DNA from: Firm-13 sp037143795
GTDB lineage: Bacteria > Bacillota > Clostridia > Saccharofermentanales > Saccharofermentanaceae
Direction of reading: 5' to 3'
DNA length: 64,000 bases
Assembly: GCA_037143795.1 (NCBI GenBank)
Contig: JBAWXZ010000002.1
Location: 62,001 to 126,000, forward strand
Each line of letters begins with the position of its first letter. The first letter of the stretch is position 1. The notes beneath the pieces were generated by a model that saw only the letters and a program-made list of their open reading frames with translations, ran no database searches and had not been told where the DNA came from. Position numbers and translations under genes: made by a program. This document shows, piece by piece, positions 23,613 to 33,633 of the stretch.

Positions 23613-26063
23613 ATGGCAAGAGGCACAACGAAACAATCGTCGGGCCGGAGAAGAACAATAAGTTATGCAAAATACGGATATTACTTTATCCTTCCGTTTT
23701 TTGTCGTTTACTTAATTTTCTCTTTAACCCCTTTAATAAGTACTTTCTGGTACAGCTCAACAAACATTGGTGACAGTAATTCGAATTTTAACGGGTTTTC
23801 CAACACGGAAGTCTATTATGACCAGTATTTGGACTTAAAGGCGCTCTACTCGAAGGATTTCGAGAAAGATGTCGGAATAACTGCAAAAGACTACAGCAAA
23901 GTCAAAGCATATTTTTCACTGCAGAAAATAATCAAGGAACAGGATCCATTCAATGAATCCGGAATGCAGGCAATTGCCAGTCAGACGGATCTTTCGGATT
24001 CTTCGAAAGCCAGCATCCAGGCTTATATGGCCTCAAAGGACCCGACTGCACTTGATGCAGCAACTTTGAAGGATCTTGATACATACATTAAAAACAATAA
24101 ATCGCTGGATGTTAATATTACTAAAGAACTTCAGGACGTTATCAAGTCCGTTGATGCCGTTAAAAATGCAGTTGTTACGGAACCGGCTGTCGCTGCTGCG
24201 GATACCGCCGTGACACCGGAGCAGGATATCATCGATCAGATTCCTGCTGTAATTGATGAACTCAACGCACTCAAGGATGCAGGAAAAACGTCTGATAACA
24301 AGACTGCCGTAATGGCAGTTGAATATTATGCTGCCAAACTTAACGGCGGCAAGGCTCCAAGTGATGCATTTGCGTATTTAGTCAAATATTACGGGTCTGT
24401 CGCAGATACAACTATATCCGTTCACGATTACGGGTTCTATACAACAACAGTCGGCCTGGTAAAATATGCTGCTGTCACAACAGATTTTACTGCCGGAATC
24501 AAAGCGATTCTTGCATCAAATGATTGGCTGACAACAATTAATTCCCTGTCAAGCATTTCTTTGCTCCAGTCGTATGCAGATGCCAAGACGGATCTTCACA
24601 GCGAACAGCTGTATGCGGATCTGAAAGCATTAAGTGATGCCGGCATTATCAGCGGTGAGACTCTGATTGAAGAGAACGGCGCCCTGGTTGTTGATTCCGG
24701 CAACGGAATTCTCGGCGATTTGCGCAAGTTGATTGATACGAATTATAAATCGGATATTACCAAAACCAAAGCTGTTGCCCAAATAAGAAAACTGCTGATT
24801 TATATGAATGACAAGACGTACAGGGCGGTACTCGCCAACGTAGCTGAGATCAAATCAGCCGGCGGAATTGATTCGTTTATGAATTTAACCGGAACACGCA
24901 GTACAGACACAACCAAATATCTTGCATTCAAGAGTTCCATTGGTCTTTCTGACTCTTTGAATCTTTCAAAATATGAAGGACTTGATTCCACACGAAAAGC
25001 GGACAACGTTGCCGCAGCCGAAAAGAAACTTGCAGATTTTACTGCGAAGCTGCCGGATGCACAGGCAAAATATGACGCTGCACTGGCAGGTGGAGACGCG
25101 AAAGCGATAAACACGGCCAAAGAAGCACTTGCAACGGTTCAGGTCGGTATTCGTGCCGCCAGTCAGGACATTAAGAGTCCGTCAGGAATCTTCACTGTTG
25201 CTAATGCGAAGTCGAGCTTTATATTTGTCGGCCTTGATAACTACAAATCGATTTTTACAGATCCGACGCGATTCAACAAAGTCTTTGGTGACTTGCTGAC
25301 TACGCTTACCATGTGGACTATGAACTTTATCCCGCAGCTTCTTCTGGCCTTGCTTCTTGCAGCATGGATGACGGACAACCGGCTTCATCTGAAGGGCATG
25401 AACACTATGAAGGCATTGATTTACCTGCCGAACGTAATGACAGCTGCAGCAATCGCCATTTTCTTCTACCGCGCATTCCAATACAGCACGAATCCTGCAG
25501 CAAAATCAATGGCGCAGCTGGTTCTGAAGGCTTTCGGCAATGATGCCGGCTTTAATTTCTTCGCTTCTCCCTGGGCCGCAAGAACGATTGTTGCCTTCAT
25601 TAACTTCTGGATGTGGTATGGGAATACGATGATTATCCTTATTGCCGGTATAACAAGCGTCAGCTTATCGCTCTTTGAATCGGCACAGATCGACGGTGCA
25701 ACGAACAGTCAGCTGTTCCGCAAGATTACGCTTCCCCTGATCCGTCCAATCATGCTGTATACCCTCGTAAACTCAGTAATCGGCGGATTACAGATGTATG
25801 ATATTCCCAAGCTTTTGGCAAACGGTGAACCTACCATTATGTTCAGGGGCACCAAGCTGAAATCTACGGAGACGATTCTTATGTATATTCAGGATCAGGC
25901 TTTCGGGCCCAAGTCGAATCACCAGATAGGTGTCGCAGCTGCGGCTTCCATTATACTGTTTGCAGTGACAGCATTATTCAGTGCGCTGCTCTTCTATCTC
26001 ATGCGGGACAAGGATGCGTCCCGACTCAGAAAACTTGCCAAAAGGGGAGGTGTTGCTAAATGA
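23613..26063 (+). CDS. MalF-type sugar permease with a very large extracellular insertion
   Basis: Membrane subunit of the cellobiose importer, 816 residues against about 300 for typical relatives. TM1 lies near residues 22-47 (YFILPFFVVYLIFSLTP). The usual GLDNY motif appears only near residue 534, followed by the other helices and the EAA loop ESAQIDGATNSQLF. About 470 residues between TM1 and GLDNY have no membrane segment and look mostly helical and charged, in the place of the small outer loop of common permeases. The frame is continuous. The ATG at 23613 has only a distant GGAG. It overlaps the next permease by 4 nt. Confidence 0.88.
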   Translation: MARGTTKQSSGRRRTISYAKYGYYFILPFFVVYLIFSLTPLISTFWYSSTNIGDSNSNFNGFSNTEVYYDQYLDLKALYSKDFEKDVGITAKDYSKVKAYFSLQKIIKEQDPFNESGMQAIASQTDLSDSSKASIQAYMASKDPTALDAATLKDLDTYIKNNKSLDVNITKELQDVIKSVDAVKNAVVTEPAVAAADTAVTPEQDIIDQIPAVIDELNALKDAGKTSDNKTAVMAVEYYAAKLNGGKAPSDAFAYLVKYYGSVADTTISVHDYGFYTTTVGLVKYAAVTTDFTAGIKAILASNDWLTTINSLSSISLLQSYADAKTDLHSEQLYADLKALSDAGIISGETLIEENGALVVDSGNGILGDLRKLIDTNYKSDITKTKAVAQIRKLLIYMNDKTYRAVLANVAEIKSAGGIDSFMNLTGTRSTDTTKYLAFKSSIGLSDSLNLSKYEGLDSTRKADNVAAAEKKLADFTAKLPDAQAKYDAALAGGDAKAINTAKEALATVQVGIRAASQDIKSPSGIFTVANAKSSFIFVGLDNYKSIFTDPTRFNKVFGDLLTTLTMWTMNFIPQLLLALLLAAWMTDNRLHLKGMNTMKALIYLPNVMTAAAIAIFFYRAFQYSTNPAAKSMAQLVLKAFGNDAGFNFFASPWAARTIVAFINFWMWYGNTMIILIAGITSVSLSLFESAQIDGATNSQLFRKITLPLIRPIMLYTLVNSVIGGLQMYDIPKLLANGEPTIMFRGTKLKSTETILMYIQDQAFGPKSNHQIGVAAAASIILFAVTALFSALLFYLMRDKDASRLRKLAKRGGVAK

Positions 26064-26932
26064 GCAAGAAGAAGGAATACCAGTTTAAGAGTCTTTCTGC
26101 TTCGTTACGCGCCCGATCTGTTCTGATTTATAGTGTTGTCATATTGCTGGCCATCTTATCCATTTTTCCTTTCTACTACATGTTCATGAACTCGACATGG
26201 AATAACTTCGATATTATGAGACAACTCAGACTCTATCCGGGCAGCCTGAAGCAGCTTGCTACTAACATCGGCAAGCTCAGCGGCCGTACGGAGTTCAGCT
26301 TTCCTATCGGTTTCAAGAACAGTTTCATTATCTCAACAGCTGCGACGGCGCTTTCCGTATATTTTTCGGCACTTACTGCATACGGAATCAAGGTCTATAA
26401 CTTTAAGCTGCGCAATGCTGCATTCCTCTTTATAATGATTGTTCTCATGATTCCGCCGCAGGTATCCATTACCGGCTTTGTTAAGTTAATGACAACGATG
26501 AACCTGGTTGGCACCAAATGGCCTTTGATTATTCCCGCAATTGCTGCACCGGCCACTGTTTTCTTTATAAAGCAGTATCTGGATTCGGCTTTGTCGATTG
26601 AAATCATTGAGGCTTCCCGTATTGACGGTGCGAACGAATTGTATACTTTTAACCGCATCTGTCTTCCGATAATGGTTCCGGCGCTTGCTACGATGGCAAT
26701 ATTCGGATTCATTGCAAGCTGGAACAACTACTTTACGCCGGCTCTAATACTTTCAGAAATGAAAGACAAGACCCTGCCGCTGATGGTAGCACAGCTCTTC
26801 GGTGACCGTTTCACAGATTACGGGCAGATTTATACCGGCCTTTCCATGGCGGTTCTTCCCTTGATCATCGTATTTGCAGTCCTTCAGAAATACATCATTC
26901 AAGGTGTTTCTGCAGGTTCTGTCAAAGAATAA
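26060..26932 (+). CDS. Sugar ABC transporter permease, MalG type (cellobiose cluster)
   Basis: Second membrane subunit, 290 residues, about six hydrophobic helices, with the EAA motif EASRIDGANELYTF near residue 190 and the C-terminus GVSAGSVKE. It is coupled to the oversized permease by an ATGA overlap. The terminator beginning at 26970 closes the transport operon before the phosphorylase gene. Confidence 0.9.
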   Translation: MSKKKEYQFKSLSASLRARSVLIYSVVILLAILSIFPFYYMFMNSTWNNFDIMRQLRLYPGSLKQLATNIGKLSGRTEFSFPIGFKNSFIISTAATALSVYFSALTAYGIKVYNFKLRNAAFLFIMIVLMIPPQVSITGFVKLMTTMNLVGTKWPLIIPAIAAPATVFFIKQYLDSALSIEIIEASRIDGANELYTFNRICLPIMVPALATMAIFGFIASWNNYFTPALILSEMKDKTLPLMVAQLFGDRFTDYGQIYTGLSMAVLPLIIVFAVLQKYIIQGVSAGSVKE

Positions 26933-26969
26933 CCTTACCATTCTCCACGCTCCATAATTCTTTCCGGAA

Positions 26970-27014
26970 AGAGGGCATTCTGCCTGATACCAATAGGTGG
27001 AAGGCCCTCTTTTT
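26970..27014 (+). terminator. Rho-independent terminator after the cellobiose permeases
   Basis: AGAGGGC (26970-26976) pairs with GCCCTCT (27004-27010), with a further TGCCT/AGGTG pairing inside, and five T follow. Outer CTTTCCG and CGGAAAG arms extend the stem. Confidence 0.8.
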
Positions 27015-27102
27015 CGGAAAGGGAGTGCATTGCGCAAAAAATTCTCAAAAATGCGCATATATGTATGGAAATCACAAAATTGGGGATCTGTCTGCTCACG
27101 AG

Positions 27103-27116
27103 GCGAAACGTTTCAC
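27103..27116. promoter_or_regulatory. Operator-like palindrome, copy 3, before cellobiose phosphorylase
   Basis: GCGAAACGTTTCAC contains the same perfect GAAACGTTTC core (27105-27114) as the site at 21511. It lies about 70 bp before the phosphorylase start codon, tying this gene to the same regulator as the transport genes. Confidence 0.65.
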
Positions 27117-27184
27117 ATATTTTGTACTGATGATGATGCATTGACAATTTTCAATTTTCAGGAATATAGAACGGAGGCACTTAT

Positions 27185-29623
27185 ATGCAGTTTGGACACT
27201 TTGATGATCAAAACCGTGAATACGTGATTGAGACACCAGAGACGCCTTACCCTTGGATTAATTATCTGGGCAGCGAGGATTTTTTTGGACTTGTCTCAAA
27301 TACCGGGGGCGGATACAATTTCTATAAAGATGCACGTATGCGCCGGATTACACGTTTCCGCTACAATAATATTCCTATCGATGACGGCGGCCGCTACTAT
27401 TACATTAAGGACGGCGATGATGTATGGAATCCGGGATACAAGCCGTGCAAGACACCGCTTGATTCCTATGAATGCCGCCATGGTATGGGTTACACGACAA
27501 TAACATCTTCCAAAAACGGACTTCGTGCAGAGCAGATAGCTTTCGTTCCTCTTGGGTATAAGGGAGAAATTAACCGTATTACGCTTGAGAATACATCGGA
27601 TGAAGTTAAAAATCTGAAGCTGTTCTCGCTTCGTGAATGGTGCCTTTGGGATGCTTTGGATGATATGCTGAATTTCCAGCGCAATTTTTCAACCGGTGAG
27701 GTTGAGGTGCAGGGCAGTGCTATTTACCACAAAACTGAATACCGCGAGAGAAGAAATCATTATGCTTTCTTTTCCGTAAATCATACTGTATCCGGATTCG
27801 ATACGCAGCTTGAAGATTTCCTGGGAATGTATAACGGCTTTGACAGGCCGGATGCCGTATTCTCCGGCGGAGCGTCAAAAAATTCCTTAGCCGATGGCTG
27901 GCAGCCTTGTGCAAGTCATAGTCTGGACGTTAGTCTGGCGCCTGGTCAGAAACAATCATTTATCTTTATCCTTGGATATGTTGAGCTGGATGAAGAAGAT
28001 AAGTGGGAAGCACCTGATGTTATCAACAAAGATCCGGCTAAAGAGATGATGGCTCAATTTGAAACAGATGAACAGGTCGATGCGGCACTGATTGCATTGA
28101 GTCAGAACTGGGACAGATTACTTTCCATCTACAAAGTGGACATCGCTGACGAAAAGACCGCGCGAATGGTCAATATATGGAATCCATATCAGTGTATGGT
28201 AACATTCAACATGAGCCGTTCGGCATCCTATTTTGAGTCGGGTGTTGGACGGGGACTTGGATTCAGGGATTCGTCACAGGATCTTCTGGGCTTTGTCCAT
28301 CAGATTCCCGAGCGCGCAAGGGAAAGAATCCTGGATATTGCCGCGACGCAATTCAGGGACGGCGGATGTTATCATCAGTATCAGCCTCTTACCAAAAAGG
28401 GCAATAATGATGTTGGCGGAGGCTTCAATGATGACCCGCTATGGCTCATTGCCGGAACGGCTGCATACATAAAAGAGACAGGCGATTTCGGTATTTTGGA
28501 GGAGTCAACAGCATATGACTGTAATCCCGCGGATACGGGTTCCCTACTTGAACATCTTACAGCGTCATTCAACCATGTGGTAAATAACAAAGGACCTCAC
28601 GGACTGCCGCTTATCGGGCGTGCTGACTGGAACGACTGCCTGAATCTCAACTGCCACTCAACATCGCCGGGAGAATCCTTTCAGATATTCGGCACAGCGG
28701 ACGGACGTATTGCGGAGTCGGTACTTATCGCGGGCATGTTTGTCGCGATCGGCCCGGATTTGGTTGAACTTTATAAAAGAACAGGAAATACATTGGATGC
28801 ACTTTCTGCACAGACGCAAATAGATGCCATGCGTGCAGCTGTTCTGGAACATGGCTATGACGGGGATTGGTTCCTTCGTGCATATGATGCTTTCGGCGCC
28901 AAAGTTGGTTCCAGGGAATGTAAAGAAGGCAAGATCTTTATTGAGTCCCAGGGTTATTGCATCATGGCAGGAATCGGTACTGAAGACGGCCGCGCCCAGA
29001 AAGCGCTTGATTCAGTCCGTGATATTCTCGAGTGTGAACACGGAATAGTGATTCATCAGCCTGCTTTTACAAAATACCAGTCCAATCTGGGCGAATGCAC
29101 ATCTTATCCGCCGGGATATAAAGAGAATGCAGGTATTTTCTGCCACAACAATCCCTGGATCATGATTGCTGAAACGGTACTTGGACACGGCACCCGTGCC
29201 TTTGACCTATACAGAAAAATCTGTCCAGCGTATCGCGAAAGCATCAGTGAAATTCACAGGAATGAACCGTATGTTTATTCGCAGATGATTGCAGGTAAAG
29301 ATGCTTCCCGGATGGGGGAGGCCAAAAATTCCTGGCTGACAGGAACGGCTGCCTGGAACTTCGTTGCTATTTCGCAGGCCATACTTGGTATTAAGCCCGG
29401 GTTTGACGGCCTTTGTATAGATCCATGCATCCCTGCAGCGTGGGATGGATATACGGTTTCCCGTGTTTTCCGCGGAATCACATATATTATCAGGATTTCG
29501 AATCCGGATCATGTCCAGAAGGGAATTACATCGATTTCAATAGATGGACGTGCTGCCGCCGGTAATGTTCTTCCCCTGTTTGACGCCGGTTCAACACATC
29601 AGGTTGAGGTTGTTCTCGGATAA
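27185..29623 (+). CDS. Cellobiose phosphorylase (GH94)
   Basis: Splits cellobiose with phosphate into alpha-glucose-1-phosphate and glucose in the cytoplasm. The length of 812 residues agrees with characterised cellobiose phosphorylases (about 810). The start region (PETPYPWINYLGSEDFFGLV), GRADWNDCLNLN and the catalytic Asp in GFNDDPLW (Asp416/417) match the family. The ATG has GGAGG seven bases upstream. It lies behind its own operator site after the terminator of the transport genes. No signal peptide, so it acts on imported sugar. Confidence 0.93.
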   Translation: MQFGHFDDQNREYVIETPETPYPWINYLGSEDFFGLVSNTGGGYNFYKDARMRRITRFRYNNIPIDDGGRYYYIKDGDDVWNPGYKPCKTPLDSYECRHGMGYTTITSSKNGLRAEQIAFVPLGYKGEINRITLENTSDEVKNLKLFSLREWCLWDALDDMLNFQRNFSTGEVEVQGSAIYHKTEYRERRNHYAFFSVNHTVSGFDTQLEDFLGMYNGFDRPDAVFSGGASKNSLADGWQPCASHSLDVSLAPGQKQSFIFILGYVELDEEDKWEAPDVINKDPAKEMMAQFETDEQVDAALIALSQNWDRLLSIYKVDIADEKTARMVNIWNPYQCMVTFNMSRSASYFESGVGRGLGFRDSSQDLLGFVHQIPERARERILDIAATQFRDGGCYHQYQPLTKKGNNDVGGGFNDDPLWLIAGTAAYIKETGDFGILEESTAYDCNPADTGSLLEHLTASFNHVVNNKGPHGLPLIGRADWNDCLNLNCHSTSPGESFQIFGTADGRIAESVLIAGMFVAIGPDLVELYKRTGNTLDALSAQTQIDAMRAAVLEHGYDGDWFLRAYDAFGAKVGSRECKEGKIFIESQGYCIMAGIGTEDGRAQKALDSVRDILECEHGIVIHQPAFTKYQSNLGECTSYPPGYKENAGIFCHNNPWIMIAETVLGHGTRAFDLYRKICPAYRESISEIHRNEPYVYSQMIAGKDASRMGEAKNSWLTGTAAWNFVAISQAILGIKPGFDGLCIDPCIPAAWDGYTVSRVFRGITYIIRISNPDHVQKGITSISIDGRAAAGNVLPLFDAGSTHQVEVVLG

Positions 29624-29666
29624 TTCATTCATTGCAGTCTAAGCAATTCCCCAATCCATCATACCG

Positions 29667-29704
29667 GTTACGGCAGGATTTCGCGTCAGAAATCCTGCCG
29701 TAAC
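29667..29704 (+). terminator. Strong hairpin after cellobiose phosphorylase, possible terminator
   Basis: A perfect 16-bp stem (29667-29682 with 29689-29704) has a 6-nt loop GCGTCA. It lacks a clean T-run (GATTGTTT follows), so termination may be partial. No promoter is evident between it and the lipoprotein gene 24 bp later. Confidence 0.6.
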
Positions 29705-29728
29705 GATTGTTTGCAGGAGGTTTTCAAT

Positions 29729-30742
29729 ATGAATACAGGTTCAGTCGGGAAACGCATAACACTGGTACTCCTGACGATTTTTTGTCTGTCATTAATGATC
29801 ATGCAGACGGCATGTTCCGACCTTCTGCCCAAAGAGGAAGCTGCCCTGGCGGTCCCGCTTGTAACTCCGGCTGCCGTGGAATACAAAACGCAGGCTGCGG
29901 CTCTTTCCTCGATTTCAAATAAAGTGACTATGCATGGCAAGGTTTTTGCACTTGCCCGGCAGAATCTGTATTTCACATTTGAGCAGGGCCGCCTTAAGGA
30001 AATGTCGGTCGAGGTTGGTGACCAGGTGAAGGCGGGTGATATCCTTGCAACAATTGACACGGATACAATCGACTTGCAGGTTAAACTGCAGAAGCTTGAA
30101 GTGAAAAAGGCACAGATTTATTATGATGCAGCCGCTGCAGGTACAACAGAACGCCAGATTGCCTATGTATCTCTTCAGCAGCAGCAGCTTCAACTCGACG
30201 CGCTGCAGTCCCGGGAAGAAGGATCAACGATCACGGCGCCGTTTGATGGAGTGGTCACCTATACATTTAAGACAGCGATAGGTGAACTGGTAGCGGGATA
30301 TGAGACGATTGTTACAATCGCCGATCCTTCGACACTCATGGTCACAACCGATGATGCGCTGGCAGTGAACCTTTCAGTCGGAGGAAATGCAATATTGACA
30401 TTAAAGGACAATTCCGCTGCGGACGGACTTGTTGTTGAGACTCCGGCTACGATTGATCCGGAATCAGTTACGCCTACAAGCGCTTTTTTGATTTTTTCCG
30501 GAGGCATTCCGGCTAAAGCGAAAAACGGAGCCGATATTAAAATTGATTATGTAACAGAACAGAAGGATAAAGTGATAGTTCTTGCTAAAAAATGTGTAAT
30601 ATCTGCTAACAATCGAAAATATGTCAGCGTGCTTGAAAATGGTCTTCGTGTTGAAAAAGACGTTGAAGTCGGTATCAGCAATGAGACGGACGTTGAGATC
30701 GTATCAGGATTGGCCGTTGGCGATCTTGTTATTTTGAATTAA
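29729..30742 (+). CDS. Membrane-fusion (HlyD/RND-adaptor-like) lipoprotein of an ABC export system
   Basis: Adaptor subunit of 337 residues. An N-terminal hydrophobic segment ends in lipobox MQTAC, so it is anchored on the outer face. A split biotinyl/lipoyl-like domain is visible: FTFEQGRLKEMSVEVGDQVK and, after a short coiled-coil hairpin rich in Gln and Leu, STITAPFDGVVTY. A beta-barrel region follows. I choose the ATG at 29729 with AGGAGG eight bases upstream. It leads a four-gene unit with an FtsX-type permease and two ATPases, resembling MacAB-like exporters of Gram-positive bacteria. The substrate is unknown. Confidence 0.82.
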   Translation: MNTGSVGKRITLVLLTIFCLSLMIMQTACSDLLPKEEAALAVPLVTPAAVEYKTQAAALSSISNKVTMHGKVFALARQNLYFTFEQGRLKEMSVEVGDQVKAGDILATIDTDTIDLQVKLQKLEVKKAQIYYDAAAAGTTERQIAYVSLQQQQLQLDALQSREEGSTITAPFDGVVTYTFKTAIGELVAGYETIVTIADPSTLMVTTDDALAVNLSVGGNAILTLKDNSAADGLVVETPATIDPESVTPTSAFLIFSGGIPAKAKNGADIKIDYVTEQKDKVIVLAKKCVISANNRKYVSVLENGLRVEKDVEVGISNETDVEIVSGLAVGDLVILN

Positions 30743-30757
30743 CCGGGGGTTAACGCT

Positions 30758-33619
30758 GTGTTTTCTTTTGTCATACATAAAATGAAAAGCAATCTCTGGA
30801 AAGTTCTGTGCCTGCTTCTGGGATGTATTCTGGTTGTCGGGATGTTTGCTGCAATCCCCATTTTTACAAAAGGTATTTTACAGCGCATGTTCATAAAACA
30901 ACTGGATAACCGTCAGACGCAGGAGCAAATTTATTCCGGCTATTACTCCCTGGAAAAAACGTACAGGTATAGTACAGATACCAGTGATGATGTAAAAGCA
31001 AGGTATCTGGGAACCTTTTCCTCAATCGACAATATTCGCGCTGAGGGGGATGCGATTCAATCGAAAATGCCCTATAAGGCTGAATCAACAGTCGAAAAAA
31101 TCCTTCTGTCGAATATTTTTTATGACAAACCGACAGAAGCTGAAACAATAGTGCAGTCGGTATCCGTGGGTGCCATGACAAACCTTGACAGGAAGGTCAG
31201 AATAGTTGCAGGCCGCATGTACAGTGACTCGGCAAATCCCGGTGAATATGAGGTGGTCATAACCCCAGAAGCCATGCAGGAGAAGGGTTATGTTCTCGGT
31301 CAGGTAATTCAGTTGAAAACCGACCTGTACACGAAGACAGAAGCTGCTATTTTTACTGCGCGCATAGTCGGAGTCGTTGAAACTGCGGACCCTTCCGATC
31401 CGTACTGGTATTCTTCTCTTGATCAATTCAGTACAGGCGTTATTATGGACTATGACCAGCTGATGAACGAAGCCCGGACGAATCTCCCGCGAAACCTGAT
31501 AAGTTATTCGTGGTGGAGCATATACGATTATTATGGCTTTTCTTTTGCTGATTCTGAAAAAGTCCTCGCAGTATACAACAGCTCTGTCAAATGGATCAAG
31601 GATAATGATAAGAACATCGAAATGAAATGCACTTTTTCCGATGTCATGCAGAATTATCCGGAATATAAGGCACAGCTTGAGACCTCGCTGCAGATTTTGT
31701 TTGTACCGATTATTCTTATGCTGGCCTTCTACATTTATATGGTTTCCCAGCTGATGGTTACGACAGATAAGACAAGTATTTCCGTTATGGAAAGCCGGGG
31801 TGCAGGTAAAGGACGGATTGTACTACTGTATTTACTGGAATACGGCCTTTTAGCCGCCGTCTCGTTTGTGGCCGGCCCGCTACTGGGACTATTCATGTGC
31901 AGGATTCTCGGATCCAGTAATGGATTTCTGACTTTTGTCGGACGAACGGCTCTTCCCGTGTCAATCAGCCTTCGTGCGCTGGTCTATTCCGGCCTTGCGC
32001 TTCTGTTTTTTATCATGGTCACTTTGATCCCCGTGTTTATTCTCGCACGAAAAGGTATTGTGGAGACAAAACGCACTGTGTCCAGGAGAAGCAAGGCGCC
32101 CATATGGCAAAGGTATTTTTTTGACTTCATCCTTCTTGGTGTCTCGCTGTATGTGTATTTCCAGGTGCAGTCCGCACTTGCTGATGAGACTACCTTTGTC
32201 AGCAAAAACAATTCCCTTCTGTTTCTGGCATCAACGCTTTTTATTATGGGAGCAGGCATGCTTTTTCTGCGGATATATCCGCTTTTAATTCGATTCATCT
32301 ATTTTCTGGGCCGTAAAAAATGGTCTCCCGTGCTTTACACTTCCTTTCTCCAGGTCAGCAGGACCGACGGGGGTGAGCAGTTCCTGATGCTGTTTATAGT
32401 GCTGGCTTTATCAGTCGGTATATTCAATGCCAATGCTGCGAGGACCATTAATCAGAATGCGGAGGACGAGGTATCCGAGTCAGTCGGAACTGATTTGGTT
32501 ATTTCGGAGGAATGGGTCGAATACGGTTCCGACGGTTCTGTTATTACTTCGATGAATCCGACGCTGGATGCCAGCGCGATCAGGACAATTCATTACGAGG
32601 AACCCCCGATAGACCGGTTTCTTAAGATGGACGGCGTGGATAATGCAGCACGTGTTCTCAGGGCGCGGGATTCCAACAAACTGACTTTTCTGGATAAAAG
32701 AGTTACAAGCATTACTATAATGGGTATTGAGCCGTATAAATACGGAAAAGTTGTATGGTCACGTGATGATATTCTGGATTTTCCGGTCAATTCCTATTTG
32801 AATGCAATGACGTCCAATCAAAGTCTTGTTGTGATTTCGCAGAAAATCGCGGATTCCCTAGGGGTTAAAGCCGGAGATACCCTTTCATTTTCAGTTAACA
32901 GCGGGGATGAGCTAAGTGTTACGGTTCTGGCCGTTGTGGATTACTGGCCCGGACTGGCTGCGACCTATGTGACGGAAGACAAGACGCTTGTATACAACAG
33001 CTTTATGGTCATGAACCTGAATTACTACCTGGCTAAAAATCCGGTTCAGCCGTATGAAGTATGGGTCAGCAAAAAAGAAGGTGTATCTGATCAGACTATT
33101 TACAATCAGATTAAAGCAAAGAATATTGTAGTGACTTCGATACAGTCAGAGACACAGGACATAGCAACTGTTAAAAATGATCCGCAGCTGCAGGGGCTCA
33201 ACGGAGCACTGAGTCTTGGATTCATAGTATCGATGCTGATATGTGCTGTCGGGTTTCTTATCTATTGGATTGTCTCCATTCAGGGACGTGTCCTCCAGTT
33301 CGGGATCTACCGGGCGATGGGAATGAGTAAGAAATCCGTGCTGGGAATCATAGGGGCGGAGCAGCTTCTTATTTCCGGTGTATCCATTGCGGCCGGCGTT
33401 TTTATCGGAGACCTGACATCAACCCTGTATATGCCGCTGTTCAAAATCCTGAATCGAACGGACGGAAGCTCCATTCCGTTCAAAATTGTTACACTGGCTT
33501 CCGATTACGTGAAAATCTATGCTATTTTGGGTGTGATCCTGATTATTTGCTTTGCAGTATTATCAAGGATCATGCTGCGTATCCGAATTGACCAGGCTGT
33601 AAAGCTTGGTGAAGAGTAA
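30758..33619 (+). CDS. FtsX/MacB-type ABC transporter permease, large two-domain form
   Basis: Membrane protein of 953 residues. TM1 lies near residues 14-34. An extracellular domain of about 280 residues follows, then a block of helices (about 315-530), a second extracellular domain (about 555-825), and three C-terminal helices containing QFGIYRAMGMSKKSVLG, the FtsX-family loop. This is the layout of two FtsX modules in one chain. The GTG start at 30758 has GGGGGT seven bases upstream. It sits 15 bp after the adaptor gene and 14 bp before the first ATPase. Confidence 0.82.
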   Translation: MFSFVIHKMKSNLWKVLCLLLGCILVVGMFAAIPIFTKGILQRMFIKQLDNRQTQEQIYSGYYSLEKTYRYSTDTSDDVKARYLGTFSSIDNIRAEGDAIQSKMPYKAESTVEKILLSNIFYDKPTEAETIVQSVSVGAMTNLDRKVRIVAGRMYSDSANPGEYEVVITPEAMQEKGYVLGQVIQLKTDLYTKTEAAIFTARIVGVVETADPSDPYWYSSLDQFSTGVIMDYDQLMNEARTNLPRNLISYSWWSIYDYYGFSFADSEKVLAVYNSSVKWIKDNDKNIEMKCTFSDVMQNYPEYKAQLETSLQILFVPIILMLAFYIYMVSQLMVTTDKTSISVMESRGAGKGRIVLLYLLEYGLLAAVSFVAGPLLGLFMCRILGSSNGFLTFVGRTALPVSISLRALVYSGLALLFFIMVTLIPVFILARKGIVETKRTVSRRSKAPIWQRYFFDFILLGVSLYVYFQVQSALADETTFVSKNNSLLFLASTLFIMGAGMLFLRIYPLLIRFIYFLGRKKWSPVLYTSFLQVSRTDGGEQFLMLFIVLALSVGIFNANAARTINQNAEDEVSESVGTDLVISEEWVEYGSDGSVITSMNPTLDASAIRTIHYEEPPIDRFLKMDGVDNAARVLRARDSNKLTFLDKRVTSITIMGIEPYKYGKVVWSRDDILDFPVNSYLNAMTSNQSLVVISQKIADSLGVKAGDTLSFSVNSGDELSVTVLAVVDYWPGLAATYVTEDKTLVYNSFMVMNLNYYLAKNPVQPYEVWVSKKEGVSDQTIYNQIKAKNIVVTSIQSETQDIATVKNDPQLQGLNGALSLGFIVSMLICAVGFLIYWIVSIQGRVLQFGIYRAMGMSKKSVLGIIGAEQLLISGVSIAAGVFIGDLTSTLYMPLFKILNRTDGSSIPFKIVTLASDYVKIYAILGVILIICFAVLSRIMLRIRIDQAVKLGEE

Positions 33620-33633
33620 GGGAGGAAAGACAA

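Noticed and set aside
22798..23670. 290-codon minus-strand ORF opposite the binding-protein gene
   Set aside because: No motif or signal, overlaps two real genes and a hairpin.
27141..27170. TTGACA and TATAGA 18 bp apart before cellobiose phosphorylase
   Set aside because: The start of transcription would fall on the ribosome binding site at 27173, leaving no leader.
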